DNA of 64,000 nucleotides from JAKZRT01 sp965247915 (GCA_965247915.1 OZ252048.1:1798001-1862000); one strand, 5' to 3'; shown: positions 24,428 through 32,943, counted from the stretch's first letter. The notes: a model not told the origin generated them from the letters alone. Numbers and translations: made by a program.

Positions 24428-25930
24428 ATGACCCGCCGACCGATCAACCGACCGATGAACCGCCGCATGATTCTGGCCGGGCTGGGGGCCACGCTGGCCG
24501 GGCCGGCGCTTGGACGCGCACCGGAAACGGCCATTCGTCCGGCGTTGCGCCGTGGTGCGGCGCGCGCCGCCCAGGCGGCCGAAGTTACGGCCCTGATCGA
24601 GGCTGCCGGGCTGGGCGGCAAGGTGGCCTATGCGGTTGCCGATGCGCGCAGCGGTGCGCTGTTGGAAACCCGGTCGCACCTTGCCGCCCTGCCGCCGGCC
24701 AGCGTGACCAAAGCGGTCACAGCGCTTTACGCGCTGGAACACCTTGGCCCGGGCTATCGCTTTCGGACGCGGCTGATCGCCACCGGACCGCTGGTTCAGG
24801 GCCGGATCGAAGGCGATCTGGTGCTGGTGGCCTCGGGCGACCCGACGCTGGACAGCGATGATCTGGGAGCCATGGCCGAAGCGCTGAAGGCGGCGGGCGT
24901 GGTGTCGCTGCAGGGCCGGTTTCTGGTGGCGTTGGCGGGTATCCCCGAAACCGCCGCGATTGACCCCGGCCAGCCCGATCATGTGGCCTATAACCCCGGC
25001 GTGGCCGGGCTGAACCTGAACCTGAACCGGGTGCATTTTGAATGGCTGCGGGCAGGCAGCGATTACACATTCACGCTGGCGGCGCGGGCGGGCAGGTACC
25101 GGCCTGCAATCACCACTTCGGTGATGGAGATCGTCGAACGACCGGCGCCGGTCTTTGACTACGTGCGCAGCGGCGGTATCGACCGGTGGAGCGTCGCGAA
25201 GTCGGCGCTGGGGGCCAAGGGCGCGCGGTGGTTGCCGGTGCGCCGCCCGGTGGCTTATGCGCTGGACGCGCTGATGACAGTGATGCGCAGCCAGGGAATT
25301 TCGTTACCCGCCCCGCAGATCGTGGCCCGGGCGCCCGACGGGCTGGTGCTTTTCGAGGCGGTCAGCCGGCCGATGGCCGATCTCTTGCGCCGGATGCTGG
25401 ACCGGTCAACCAATCTGACGGCGGAAGTGGTCGGGCAGACGGCGACGCTGGCGCGCGGCGTCAGCCCGCTGACCCTGCGCGCATCGGCCAGCGAGATGGC
25501 AACCTGGCTGCGCGAGGAAACCAAGGCGCGCAGGCCCCGGTTTGTCGATCATTCGGGGCTGGGTGAGGCCAATGATCTGACCCCGCGAGACATGGTCGCC
25601 GCGCTGAGCTTTGCGGGGCCTTCCGGTGCGTTGGCGGGGCTGATGAAGCCCTGGTATTTCCGTAATTCTCAAGGCGGTTACGACCGCGCATCGCCCATTC
25701 GGATGGCGGCCAAGACGGGAACCTTGAACTTTGTCTCGGGCCTGGCCGGGTTTGTTCTGCCGCCGGACGGGCGGGCCCTGGCGTTTGCGGTATTTGCCGC
25801 CGACGAGGACCGGCGGCGGACCATACCGCGCGCAGCGCGCGAAAAGGTGCCGGGCGCAAGAAGCTGGGGCCGCAAAGCCCGTGTCTTGCAGGACAAGTTG
25901 CTGAAGCGCTGGACGGCGCTTTACGCGTAG
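24428..25930 (+). CDS. dacB: D-alanyl-D-alanine carboxypeptidase/endopeptidase (PBP4 type)
   Basis: 500 residues from ATG 24428. The N-terminus NRRMILAGLGATLAGPALG is an export signal with twin arginines, so Tat export is possible. The penicillin-binding active site is complete: SVTK (about residue 88), STN in DRSTNLTAE and KTG in AAKTGTLNF. The long insertion between the first two motifs is characteristic of PBP4/DacB, which trims or cleaves peptide cross-links in the periplasm. It follows nadD by 38 bp. Its end overlaps the convergent truncated gene by 10 bp. Confidence 0.9.
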   Translation: MTRRPINRPMNRRMILAGLGATLAGPALGRAPETAIRPALRRGAARAAQAAEVTALIEAAGLGGKVAYAVADARSGALLETRSHLAALPPASVTKAVTALYALEHLGPGYRFRTRLIATGPLVQGRIEGDLVLVASGDPTLDSDDLGAMAEALKAAGVVSLQGRFLVALAGIPETAAIDPGQPDHVAYNPGVAGLNLNLNRVHFEWLRAGSDYTFTLAARAGRYRPAITTSVMEIVERPAPVFDYVRSGGIDRWSVAKSALGAKGARWLPVRRPVAYALDALMTVMRSQGISLPAPQIVARAPDGLVLFEAVSRPMADLLRRMLDRSTNLTAEVVGQTATLARGVSPLTLRASASEMATWLREETKARRPRFVDHSGLGEANDLTPRDMVAALSFAGPSGALAGLMKPWYFRNSQGGYDRASPIRMAAKTGTLNFVSGLAGFVLPPDGRALAFAVFAADEDRRRTIPRAAREKVPGARSWGRKARVLQDKLLKRWTALYA

Positions 25931-26131
25931 CGCCGCCCGCCGATCACGGGAACGGAATTTGCCGGTAGTTGACCAAAGGGGGATCGACCGCGGATACGCG
26001 TCTCGAGCACCCGCAACATGCGCAATTCTTCCGCCAGCGAAAAGCCGGTGCGGCCATAGGTGTCGGAAACCGACAGGTCGGCCAGCCGGTAATAGCAGTC
26101 AACCAGGATCTCAACCTCGGCCGGATTGGGT
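25921..26131 (-). pseudogene. 3' remnant of an unrecognised gene, cut by IS66 copy A
   Basis: The minus strand encodes NPAEVEILVDCYYRLADLSV, then DTYGRTGFSLAEELRMLRVLETRIRG, and ends GGRRYA with TAA at 25923-25921. The frame runs into the IS66 end at 26132, so the 5' part is missing; the far side of the IS does not continue it. The surviving 70 residues are helical. I do not recognise the family. Confidence 0.6.
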
Positions 26132-26179
26132 GTAACCGTCCGGCCTGACCGCTCTGCCGCGCCGTGGAGGGGTCGGATA

Positions 26180-26203
26180 GTGTCCACCACGGATAGTGGA
26201 CAC
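26180..26203 (+). promoter_or_regulatory. Hairpin at the start of IS66 tnpA
   Basis: GTGTCCAC (26180-26187) and GTGGACAC (26196-26203) form a perfect 8-bp stem. The second arm contains the GTG at which the tnpA frame opens. Such a stem would mask translation on transcripts reading in from outside. In copy B the 16-bp unit GATAGTGTCCACCACG is present twice here. Confidence 0.5.
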
Positions 26204-26585
26204 TACGGGGTTTGGGGTGGCGCGTCGAACGAAGCGGCTTTGGACAGACGACGAGAAGCGGTCGATCTGTTTTCAGACGGTGGCGCCGGGCGTATCGGTC
26301 GCGCAGGTCGCGCGCCGGTATGCGATGAATGCGAATCTGATCTTCAAATGGCTGCATGACCCTCGCTTTGCGCCCGACCCGGAACTGGCAACGGCGGGTG
26401 TGCCATGTTTTCTTCCGGTTGAGATCGTGGATCAGGCCTTGGATAAGGATGAACCGCCTGTCGTTGAAGCTGGCGTTGCCAAGGGCACGATCGAGATCGA
26501 GCATGCTGGTGGACACCGGCTCCGGATCAGCGGTGCCTACGATCCCGGGGCGTTGGCACATCTGATCCGTGTCCTGTCCGGATGA
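26196..26585 (+). CDS. tnpA: IS66 TnpA (helix-turn-helix)
   Basis: 129 residues. The helix-turn-helix is WTDDEKRSICFQTVAPG and SVAQVARRYAMNANLIFKWL. TnpA is needed with TnpB and TnpC for IS66 transposition, probably as a DNA-binding or regulatory subunit. GTG 26196 opens the frame, but a GTG at 26217 (start of VARRTKRLW) is equally plausible. The end overlaps tnpB in ATGA. In copy B the same gene is broken by an ISAs1 element. Confidence 0.88.
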   Translation: MDTTGFGVARRTKRLWTDDEKRSICFQTVAPGVSVAQVARRYAMNANLIFKWLHDPRFAPDPELATAGVPCFLPVEIVDQALDKDEPPVVEAGVAKGTIEIEHAGGHRLRISGAYDPGALAHLIRVLSG

Positions 26586-26929
26586 TCCCTGTTCCGTCCA
26601 GCACCAAGGTCTGGCTGGCGGCTGGAGTGACGGACATGCGCCGGGGTTTTGCCACGCTGGCTGCCCAGGCAGAGCAGACCCTGAAACAGAACCCGTTCAC
26701 CGGCAATATGTTCGTGTTTCGAGGGCGCCGTGGCGATCTGATCAAGGTCATTTGGTGGGATGGCCAAGGAGCCTGTCTGTTCAGCAAGCGCCTGGAGAAG
26801 GGAAAGTTCGTGTGGCCAGCCGCTAAGGACGGGAAGATCGCGCTGACGCCGGCGCAGTTGGCGATGCTGCTTGAAGGCATTGACTGGCGTATGCCCAAGA
26901 GGACATGGTGCCCGCTGACAGCAGGCTGA
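26582..26929 (+). CDS. tnpB: IS66 TnpB (IS66 Orf2-like)
   Basis: 115 residues, the Orf2 family of IS66: VWLAAGVTDMRRGFATLAA, then NPFTGNMFVFRGRRGDLIKV, WWDGQGACLFSKRLEKGKF. It has no known enzymatic motif; it is required for transposition in IS66 elements. Cotranslated with tnpA through ATGA and followed 75 bp later by tnpC. Confidence 0.92.
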   Translation: MIPVPSSTKVWLAAGVTDMRRGFATLAAQAEQTLKQNPFTGNMFVFRGRRGDLIKVIWWDGQGACLFSKRLEKGKFVWPAAKDGKIALTPAQLAMLLEGIDWRMPKRTWCPLTAG

Positions 26930-27004
26930 GTAAACCATTTATTTCCAAAGGATTGATGCCGTTGTGGGATTCCCACCGTCTCGGATAAGTGGTAGGTATC
27001 AGCC

Positions 27005-28537
27005 ATGCTCGATGACATCAAAAAGCTGCCTGATGACCCGTCGGCATTGAAGGCGTTGATCGCTTCCATGGCGTCAGAACTGACGAACCGGAATGCCGGG
27101 CTGAAGAGCCGCGATGTGTTGATCGAGAAGCTGAAGCATCAACTCGCGGGCCTGCGTCGTCATCAGTTCGGTTCGCGTTCAGAAAGCCTTGATCAGCTTG
27201 AACTGAAACTGGAAGAGCAAGAGATCGCACGGGCGGCGGAAAGCCCGCCCCCCGAGCCGTCGTCCGACGATGCCGATGAGAAACGGCAGCCAAAGCGCCG
27301 CCCACTGCCCGATCACCTGCCGCGCAACGAGACCGTAATTGGAATCGGCGAAGACTGCGCATCTTGCGGCGGCAGACTGCGCCGACTCGGCGAGGATGTG
27401 ACCGAAGAGCTGGAATACAAGCCGGGGCGTTTTGTCGTGAACCGGATCGTGCGTCCGCGCATGGCCTGTACCTGCTGCGAGAAGATCAGCCAGGCCGCAT
27501 TGCCATCGCGTCCCATCGAACGCGGTCGTCCAGGACCCGGTCTGTTGGCGCATGTGTTGGTCAACAAATACGCGGATCATCTGCCGCTCTATCGCCAATC
27601 GCAAATCTTCGACCGCGACGGGATCGACCTTGAACGCTCAACTTTGGCTGACTGGGTCGGCAACTCCACGGCGCTGCTCGAACCCCTGGCTGATGCCATT
27701 GGCCGTCATGTCCTGAACGGACAAGCAATCTTCGCTGATGATACGCCCGTGAAGATGCAGGCGCCGGGTAGCGGCAAATGCAAGACGGCACGGTTCTGGA
27801 CATACGCCAGAGATGAACGGCCATGGGCTGGCGATGCGTCCCCGGCGGCCTGGTATCAGTTCAGTGTCGACCGAAAGGGCATACGTACAATCGGCCATCT
27901 CAAGGACTACACCGGCTGGATGCACGCCGATGGCTACGCTGGATTTGAAGAGCTGTACCGCTCAGGCCGTATTCACGAGGTGGCCTGCATGGCGCATATC
28001 CGGCGCAAGTTCGTCGATGTGCAGCAATCCCAGGGCTCTGCCATCGCCGAAGAAGCGATCAGGCGCATCGCCGAACTTTACGCGGTCGAGAAGCAAGCCC
28101 GTGGATCGCCGCCGGATGAGCGGGTGCGGTTGAGGCAGGCAAAGGCAAAGCAGGTTCTCGATGATCCCGACACGTGGCTCGGTGCACAGCTCACGCGCAT
28201 CTCTGGCAAAACGCCGCTGGCGCAGGCAATCCGCTATGCCATCACCCGCATCAAACGGCTCAGGCCCTATCTTGATCACGGCTTGCTGGAGATAGACAAC
28301 AACACAGCCGAAAGGGGAATGCGGGCCATCGCCATAGGCCGCAAGAACTGGCTCTTTGCCGGGTCCGAGCGTGGCGGCCGATCAGCCGCCATTGCCTACA
28401 CGCTGATTGAGACAGCCAAGCTGAACGGCGTTGACCCTCAGGGCTGGCTCACAGATGTTCTGAGCCGCATCGCCGATCACAAGATCACCCGCATCGATGA
28501 ACTTTTGCCTTGGTGTTACGCTGCCCCGGCAGCGTAA
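27005..28537 (+). CDS. tnpC: IS66 TnpC transposase
   Basis: 510 residues. The N-terminal coil and leucine zipper (LIEKLKHQLAGLRRHQFGSRSE) lead to a zinc-binding part (CASCGGRLRRLGEDVTEELE and ACTCCEKISQ), then the DDE core: IFADDTPVKM, HADGYAGFEELY and the C-terminal DNNTAERGMRAIAIGRKNW with the glutamate. It catalyses strand transfer. Intact. It differs from copy B by at least two residues (DADEKRQ here, DADGKRQ there; EDCASC here, EDRASC there), so the copies are not brand new. Confidence 0.93.
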   Translation: MLDDIKKLPDDPSALKALIASMASELTNRNAGLKSRDVLIEKLKHQLAGLRRHQFGSRSESLDQLELKLEEQEIARAAESPPPEPSSDDADEKRQPKRRPLPDHLPRNETVIGIGEDCASCGGRLRRLGEDVTEELEYKPGRFVVNRIVRPRMACTCCEKISQAALPSRPIERGRPGPGLLAHVLVNKYADHLPLYRQSQIFDRDGIDLERSTLADWVGNSTALLEPLADAIGRHVLNGQAIFADDTPVKMQAPGSGKCKTARFWTYARDERPWAGDASPAAWYQFSVDRKGIRTIGHLKDYTGWMHADGYAGFEELYRSGRIHEVACMAHIRRKFVDVQQSQGSAIAEEAIRRIAELYAVEKQARGSPPDERVRLRQAKAKQVLDDPDTWLGAQLTRISGKTPLAQAIRYAITRIKRLRPYLDHGLLEIDNNTAERGMRAIAIGRKNWLFAGSERGGRSAAIAYTLIETAKLNGVDPQGWLTDVLSRIADHKITRIDELLPWCYAAPAA

Positions 28538-28602
28538 CAGCGACCAGCTTATCCTCGCCAGAGCACCTTCACCGGACGGTCACTATGTTTGCCACTGGCA
28601 CA

Positions 28603-29022
28603 TCACTCCTTCTCCCCCCTTGCGCGGATGGCGGTGGCGAGTTCTGGTGGCGAAACAATTTTGCCGTTTTGGCCGTGCCAGGTAAGGCGACCAAATTGGT
28701 GGTGAACCCGGTCAGACTCAAAAAGCGCGTCTCGCGGCGAGTCCATAAACCCCGCAATCATCTCAGGGTGGTTGCATAAAATTGAAACGAACAACCCTGC
28801 CGTTTCACACCCCCCGACATTCGCCATCTTCGCAAAGTTCTCTGCCGCGCTGGCGATTGTCATAACGCAGCGCTCGACAGCCTCAGCGATACGGGCTTCG
28901 ACAAGGTCAGTACGGGTGTATTCGCGCGCCCTGTCATGGAAATTGCCGGCCAAACACCGCCAGCCATGATCGTAAAGCGCCCATATCGTCTCTGGCATGT
29001 CAGTTGCGGGAGAGTCAATCAT
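28603..29022 (-). CDS. Hypothetical protein, possible prophage remnant
   Basis: 139 residues, soluble, rich in charged residues; a helical middle (ARIAEAVERCVMTIASAAENFAKM) and LCNHPEMIAGFMDSPRDALF towards the end. I do not recognise the family. It overlaps the next gene upstream in a 4-bp junction and is the last of three tightly packed minus-strand genes, a layout typical of phage early regions. Its end lies 18 bp from IS66 copy A. Confidence 0.5.
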   Translation of the reverse strand: MIDSPATDMPETIWALYDHGWRCLAGNFHDRAREYTRTDLVEARIAEAVERCVMTIASAAENFAKMANVGGCETAGLFVSILCNHPEMIAGFMDSPRDALFESDRVHHQFGRLTWHGQNGKIVSPPELATAIRARGEKE

Positions 29023-29252
29023 TGGGGCGACTCCCCGTACAGCTTCTTAGGGTCGCGGCAAGAAACCAATGCCCACAAATGCTCGTTATATCCTACGGCG
29101 TGAAACCACCGAACGCGTTCACGCCAGCCTCCTGAGTCACGATAGACCCACTTAATGATCCTGTTTCTCTGCCGGTAGGTTCTTTCGTTACACACCAGCA
29201 GCCAAACCGACACTGCAATCGTCAAACCCATCAAGAATATTACAACTGTCAT
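29019..29252 (-). CDS. Small single-pass membrane protein, unknown
   Basis: 77 residues. The N-terminus VVIFLMGLTIAVSVWLLVC is one membrane segment; the rest (RNRIIKWVYRDSGGWRERVRWFH) is basic and soluble. No family recognised. It overlaps both neighbours by 4 bp, so it belongs to the same transcription unit as the DUF968-like fragment and the 139-residue protein. Confidence 0.5.
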   Translation of the reverse strand: MTVVIFLMGLTIAVSVWLLVCNERTYRQRNRIIKWVYRDSGGWRERVRWFHAVGYNEHLWALVSCRDPKKLYGESPQ

Positions 29253-29504
29253 CCCAATATCCTATCCTGCGTCTGAGCCACATATTCATGGTCAGCCCCG
29301 TAGCGTTCGCGCCAAAGTTGCTTGGCTTGGTGAATGGCAAGTTTGGACTTATCGAACAGTCCTTGATGGTGCCCGCAACACAACGGAATCGCCATTCGGT
29401 CGGGTGTTTTCCATCCTGAGAAACGGTCACGGAACACATGGTGTGCCTGGGTGGGGCTAAGTTGAACTTCCCCGAAGGCTTCACACATGCAACATGGCAG
29501 GTCG
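29249..29504 (-). pseudogene. DUF968/HNH-like phage nuclease fragment, 5' end lost
   Basis: The minus strand reads DLPCCMCEAFGEVQLSPTQAHHVF, then IPLCCGHHQGLFDKSKLAIH and ends DRILG. The paired cysteines (CCMC) and the HHVFRDR...CCGHH pattern fit HNH-type zinc nucleases of the DUF968 group found in phage recombination regions. The frame runs into the IS end at 29505, so the N-terminus is missing; an internal ATG at 29488 would give a product lacking the first cysteines. Confidence 0.55.
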
Positions 29505-29674
29505 TGTCCGTCGTCATATAAAATGGGACATCAGAGCGGTTTGAGTTTTGGAGGCTCTGGTTCGTTTGTGTGATTTATTATGCCGCGAGTGTCTGACGTC
29601 AGCGCCTTTGGGACAGATATGAGGGTTTAGCATCAGGAGGATTTCTGGTTCATCGCAACCGTCAAGGAGTGAAG

Positions 29675-30049
29675 ATGAACAAGCAATCCGGAACCAGCAA
29701 AGCCTCGGCTGACAGGCTGGTCAAAACCATCCGCCGCAAGACCCGGCAAACGTATTCAGCCGAGGAGAAGATCCGCATTGTTTTGGCGGGTCTTCGGGGC
29801 GAGGAAAGCATCTCAGCACTGTGTCGCCGCGAGGGCATCTCAGAGAGTCTGTATTACAGCTGGTCCAAGGAGTTCCCCGAAGCAGGGAAACGCCGTCTGT
29901 CCGGCGATACGGCGCGTCAGGCGACGTCACCCGAGGTGAAGGAGCTACGTTCTGAGGCCTTGGCATTGAAAGAATGTGTGGCCGACCTGATCCTGGAAAA
30001 CCGTCTGCTCAAAAAAAGCATGACAGGGGATGGGGGATACGAGGAATGA
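29675..30049 (+). CDS. IS3-type OrfA of the long-repeat element
   Basis: 124 residues. Helix-turn-helix of the HTH_Tnp_1 type: YSAEEKIRIVLAGLRGEESI and SALCRREGISESLYYSWSKEF, then a coil (EVKELRSEALALKECVADL). AAGGAG precedes ATG 29675 by seven bases. It overlaps orfB in ATGA, so the two subunits can be cotranslated without a frameshift. Confidence 0.87.
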   Translation: MNKQSGTSKASADRLVKTIRRKTRQTYSAEEKIRIVLAGLRGEESISALCRREGISESLYYSWSKEFPEAGKRRLSGDTARQATSPEVKELRSEALALKECVADLILENRLLKKSMTGDGGYEE

Positions 30050-31026
30050 GGTATCCAGCGTCAGAGAAGTTGGAAATCATCCGCACCGTTGAGGGGTCCC
30101 ATCTGCCTGCGAAGCAAACCTTGGATATGCTGGGCATTCCGCGCACCACATTCTACCGATGGTATGACCGCTATGTCGAAGGCGGCTTTGACGCCCTGGC
30201 GGATCGCTCACCCTGCCCAAAGTCGGTCTGGAACCGCATTCCCCAAGATCGGCGAGACGATCTGATTGAATTTGCACTGGAGCACGAGGCGCTGACGACC
30301 CGGGAACTGGCGGTAAAGTATACCGATGAGAAGCAGTATTTTATCTCTGAATCATCGGTTTACCGCTTTCTGAAGGAAGCTGATCTGATCACCGCGCCCG
30401 ACTATGTTGTGATCAAAGCTGCCGACGAGTTCACGGACAAAACCACCGCTATCAACCAGATGTGGCAAACCGACTTCACCTACTTCAGGATCATTGGCTG
30501 GGGTTGGTATTATCTCAGCACGATCCTGGACGATTACAGCCGCTACATCATCGCCTGGAAGCTCTGCACAAACATGCGGGCCGAGGACGTGGCGGCGACG
30601 ATTGAGCTGGCCCTGGCGGCGTCAGGTTGTGATCAGGCGGTTGTGAGACACAAGCCCCGTCTGCTGAGCGATAACGGCTCTTGCTACATCTCTGGCGACC
30701 TGGCCGAATGGCTCGAGGATCGACAGATGGACCACGTTCGCGGTGCGCCGTTCCATCCGCAAACCCAGGGGAAGATCGAGCGCTGGCATCAGACGATGAA
30801 GAACCGGGTTTTGCTGGAAAACTACTATCTGCCCGGCGATCTTAAACGCCAGATCGGGGCCTTCGTCGATTACTACAACAACCAGCGCTACCACGAGAGC
30901 CTGAACAACGTCACACCCGCCGACGTCTACTTCGGGCGCGGCAAGGCCATCATCAGAGAAAGGGAAAAGATCAAGAAACTGACAATCCGACAACGCCGCT
31001 TGCAACATCAAAAACTCGCGGCATAA
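30046..31026 (+). CDS. IS3/IS481-type OrfB integrase
   Basis: 326 residues from ATG 30046. An N-terminal helix-turn-helix (LPAKQTLDMLGIPRTTFYRWY) precedes an rve core with the acidic triad in MWQTDFTYF, LLSDNGSCYIS and QGKIERWHQTMK. The separate second HTH is more like IS481 than ordinary IS3 OrfB. The last codons (HQKLAA) lie in the right inverted repeat. Intact. Confidence 0.88.
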   Translation: MRYPASEKLEIIRTVEGSHLPAKQTLDMLGIPRTTFYRWYDRYVEGGFDALADRSPCPKSVWNRIPQDRRDDLIEFALEHEALTTRELAVKYTDEKQYFISESSVYRFLKEADLITAPDYVVIKAADEFTDKTTAINQMWQTDFTYFRIIGWGWYYLSTILDDYSRYIIAWKLCTNMRAEDVAATIELALAASGCDQAVVRHKPRLLSDNGSCYISGDLAEWLEDRQMDHVRGAPFHPQTQGKIERWHQTMKNRVLLENYYLPGDLKRQIGAFVDYYNNQRYHESLNNVTPADVYFGRGKAIIREREKIKKLTIRQRRLQHQKLAA

Positions 31027-31099
31027 TCAATCACACAAACGAACCAGAGCCTCCAAAACTCAAACCGCTCTGATGTCCCATTTTATATGACGACGGACA

Positions 31100-31315
31100 A
31101 AGGGCAAGGTCGAGGGGTTGGTCGGCTTCATCCGGCGGAACTTCCTCGTGCCGGTTCCGCGGGTTGAGAGCATCGAGGCGCTGAACGATGATCTCGCGGG
31201 ACAGTGCCGTCGCCGCCAGGCCGCACGGATGCGGGGGCACAAGGAGACGATCGGCGAGCGCCTCGCACGGGATCGCCAAGTTCAGCTACCGCTACCCCCG
31301 GCTCCCTACGATGCC
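31100..31315 (+). pseudogene. Fragment of an IS21-type istA gene
   Basis: The plus strand reads KGKVEGLVGFIRRNFLVPVP, then ESIEALNDDL and GHKETIGERLARDRQVQLPLPPAPYDA. This is the middle of an IS21 IstA transposase, the part just after the DDE core. Both sides end abruptly at IS borders. It is not derived from the istA at 33672-35168, whose matching region (GQVENQVQFLRSRLF) is clearly different. Confidence 0.75.
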
Positions 31316-31378
31316 TGGACCTGTCGCGGATTTATTCCGCTCCTTTAAGAGCATATTCTGCCACAAAGGAGATAAACC

Positions 31379-31654
31379 ATGGCATCTGCACATTCCGAAG
31401 AATTCAAACGCGACGCGGTTCGCATTGCGCTCACCAGCGGTCTGACACGACGGCAGGCATCATCTGATCTGGGCGTCGGCATGTCGACCCTGAACAAGTG
31501 GATCAGGATCTATCGCGATACGGATGTTGTTTCCAAAGAAGATCAGAAGCTGGCGAAGGAAAATGAACACCTCCGCAAAGAAAACCGTCTTCTGCGAGAG
31601 GAGAGGGAGTTGTTAAAAAAGGCAACAATCTTCTTCGCGGAGAGAAGCAAATGA
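31379..31654 (+). CDS. IS3 OrfA (31.4 kb element)
   Basis: 91 residues: helix-turn-helix EEFKRDAVRIALTSGLTRRQ plus a strong coiled coil (KLAKENEHLRKENRLLREE). AAAGGAG lies before ATG 31379. A slippery heptamer A AAA AAG occurs at 31615-31621; a -1 shift there continues as KGNNLLRGEKQ into OrfB. It also overlaps OrfB in ATGA. Confidence 0.88.
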   Translation: MASAHSEEFKRDAVRIALTSGLTRRQASSDLGVGMSTLNKWIRIYRDTDVVSKEDQKLAKENEHLRKENRLLREERELLKKATIFFAERSK

Positions 31655-32508
31655 GATTTGCCTTCGTCGAAGAACACCGCAGCCAGCTACCGGTCAACCG
31701 GCTTTGCCAGATCATGAACGTCAGCCCGCGAGGCTATCGGGCATATCGCAGTCGTCCCATGAGCCGAAGGCAACGCAAAGACCTGATTGTTCTGGCACAT
31801 ATCCGGGAACAGTTCCGCCTTTCTCTGGGGAGCTATGGCAGGCCAGGAATGACCGAAGAGCTGAAGGAACTGGGGCTGGGTGTCAGCCACCGGCGTGTCG
31901 GCAGATTGATGCGCCAGAACGGCATATCCGTTGTCAGAACCCGCAAACACAAGGTTACGACGGACAGCAATCACAAGTTCAATATTGCTCCAAACCTGCT
32001 GAACCGAAATTTTGTGGCGGATCATCCCAACCAAAAATGGGTTGTCGATATCAGTTATGTTTGGACACAAGAGGGTTGGCTGTATCTGGCCGTGGTTCTG
32101 GACCTCTACTCGCGGCGGGTCATTGGCTGGGCTGTCAGCAATCGTATGAAGCGCGACCTTGCAATACGTGCGCTGGACATGGCTGTGGCCTTACGCAAAC
32201 CACCCAGGGACTGCATCCATCATTCAGATCGAGGCAGCCAATATTGTTCGCATGATTATCAGAAACGCCTGCGCCAACACGGGTTCAAAAGCTCCATGAG
32301 CGGTAAAGGTAATTGTTATGACAATGCAGCAATGGAAACCTTCTTCAAAACCATCAAAGCAGAACTGATCTGGCGGCATCCGTGGCATACGCGCCGTGCT
32401 GCAGAACTGGCGATCTTTGAATACATCAACGGCTTCTACAATCCACGCCGAAGACACTCGGCGTTAGGCTGGAAAAGTCCCTCGGCTTTCGAACGAAGGG
32501 CCGCTTAA
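31651..32508 (+). CDS. IS3 OrfB (31.4 kb element)
   Basis: 285 residues with the integrase triad in WVVDISYVWT, IHHSDRGSQYCS and NAAMETFFKTIKAEL, plus the typical FYNPRRRHSALGW near the end. It provides the catalytic half of the transposase. Intact. Confidence 0.9.
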   Translation: MRFAFVEEHRSQLPVNRLCQIMNVSPRGYRAYRSRPMSRRQRKDLIVLAHIREQFRLSLGSYGRPGMTEELKELGLGVSHRRVGRLMRQNGISVVRTRKHKVTTDSNHKFNIAPNLLNRNFVADHPNQKWVVDISYVWTQEGWLYLAVVLDLYSRRVIGWAVSNRMKRDLAIRALDMAVALRKPPRDCIHHSDRGSQYCSHDYQKRLRQHGFKSSMSGKGNCYDNAAMETFFKTIKAELIWRHPWHTRRAAELAIFEYINGFYNPRRRHSALGWKSPSAFERRAA

Positions 32509-32546
32509 ATGAGCACCCGGAGCGGCACGAAAGCGCGACAGGTCCA

Positions 32547-32815
32547 TTCCACCCAACAGTCGGATCAATTCCTGCTTTTTGGTTTTTCGACCCGATGTTC
32601 TGCCCTCGCTCTTACCTCCGCGGGCTGGGTCATCAACCTTGCGGTGGCCGAATGGATAATTCGAAGACGGCCGACCGTAAACGTAGCGTCTAAATTCATT
32701 CCTGCCCATACCAAGCCTTGAACTGCAGAGCGAACTTCGCAGCGTATGCACGCTTGCGCTAATGTGCGACGCAGAAGACACTTGCGGCGCTGTAAGCGCC
32801 CCACAAGGCTCGGTT
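32547..32815. other. Unassigned spacer between IS3 and IS21 elements
   Basis: 269 bp with overlapping short open frames on both strands. None has a convincing start or a recognisable product. It is probably scrambled remains of DNA that was here before the insertions. Confidence 0.4.
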
Positions 32816-32943
32816 TGTCAATGAGCGTTTAAAAGTGACCCGGCTTCAGCGTTTAAAAGTGACCCACCCGTGATGAGGCAAAGCCAGCAGGCGAGATGCC
32901 CTCAAATAGCGAGCTCGTCTGCTGGCTTTGTTTGCGCTGCGGT

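Larger units (their letters stand above)
26132..28584 (+). mobile_element. IS66 family element, copy A
   Basis: A 2453-bp element with ends GTAACCGTCCGG and CCGGACGGTCAC (inverted repeat with one mismatch). It holds intact tnpA, tnpB and tnpC. The expected 8-bp target duplication is absent: GATTGGGT on the left, TATGTTTG on the right. A second copy of the same element lies at 54600-60517. Confidence 0.92.
29505..31099 (+). mobile_element. IS3/IS481-type element with 86-bp inverted repeats
   Basis: A 1595-bp element starting TGTCCGTCGTCATATAAAAT and ending with its exact complement. The inverted repeat continues for about 86 bp (29505-29590 against 31099-31014) with one mismatch near 29576. 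The right repeat includes the last codons of orfB. The left flank is a phage nuclease fragment and the right flank an istA fragment, with no target duplication. If the inner TGGGACATC/GATGTCCCA is the true tip, the outer 20 bp would be flank. Confidence 0.8.
31316..32546 (+). mobile_element. IS3 family element next to the istA fragment
   Basis: A 1231-bp element with ends TGGACCTGTCGCG and CGCGACAGGTCCA (inverted repeat). Intact OrfA and OrfB on the plus strand. No target duplication (GCC on the left, TTC on the right), and the istA reading does not continue on the right side. Confidence 0.85.

Noticed and set aside
32464..32781. Minus-strand frame of 105 codons in the spacer between IS3 and IS21
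   Set aside because: It begins inside the IS3 end and has a composition of a random frame; no recognisable product.
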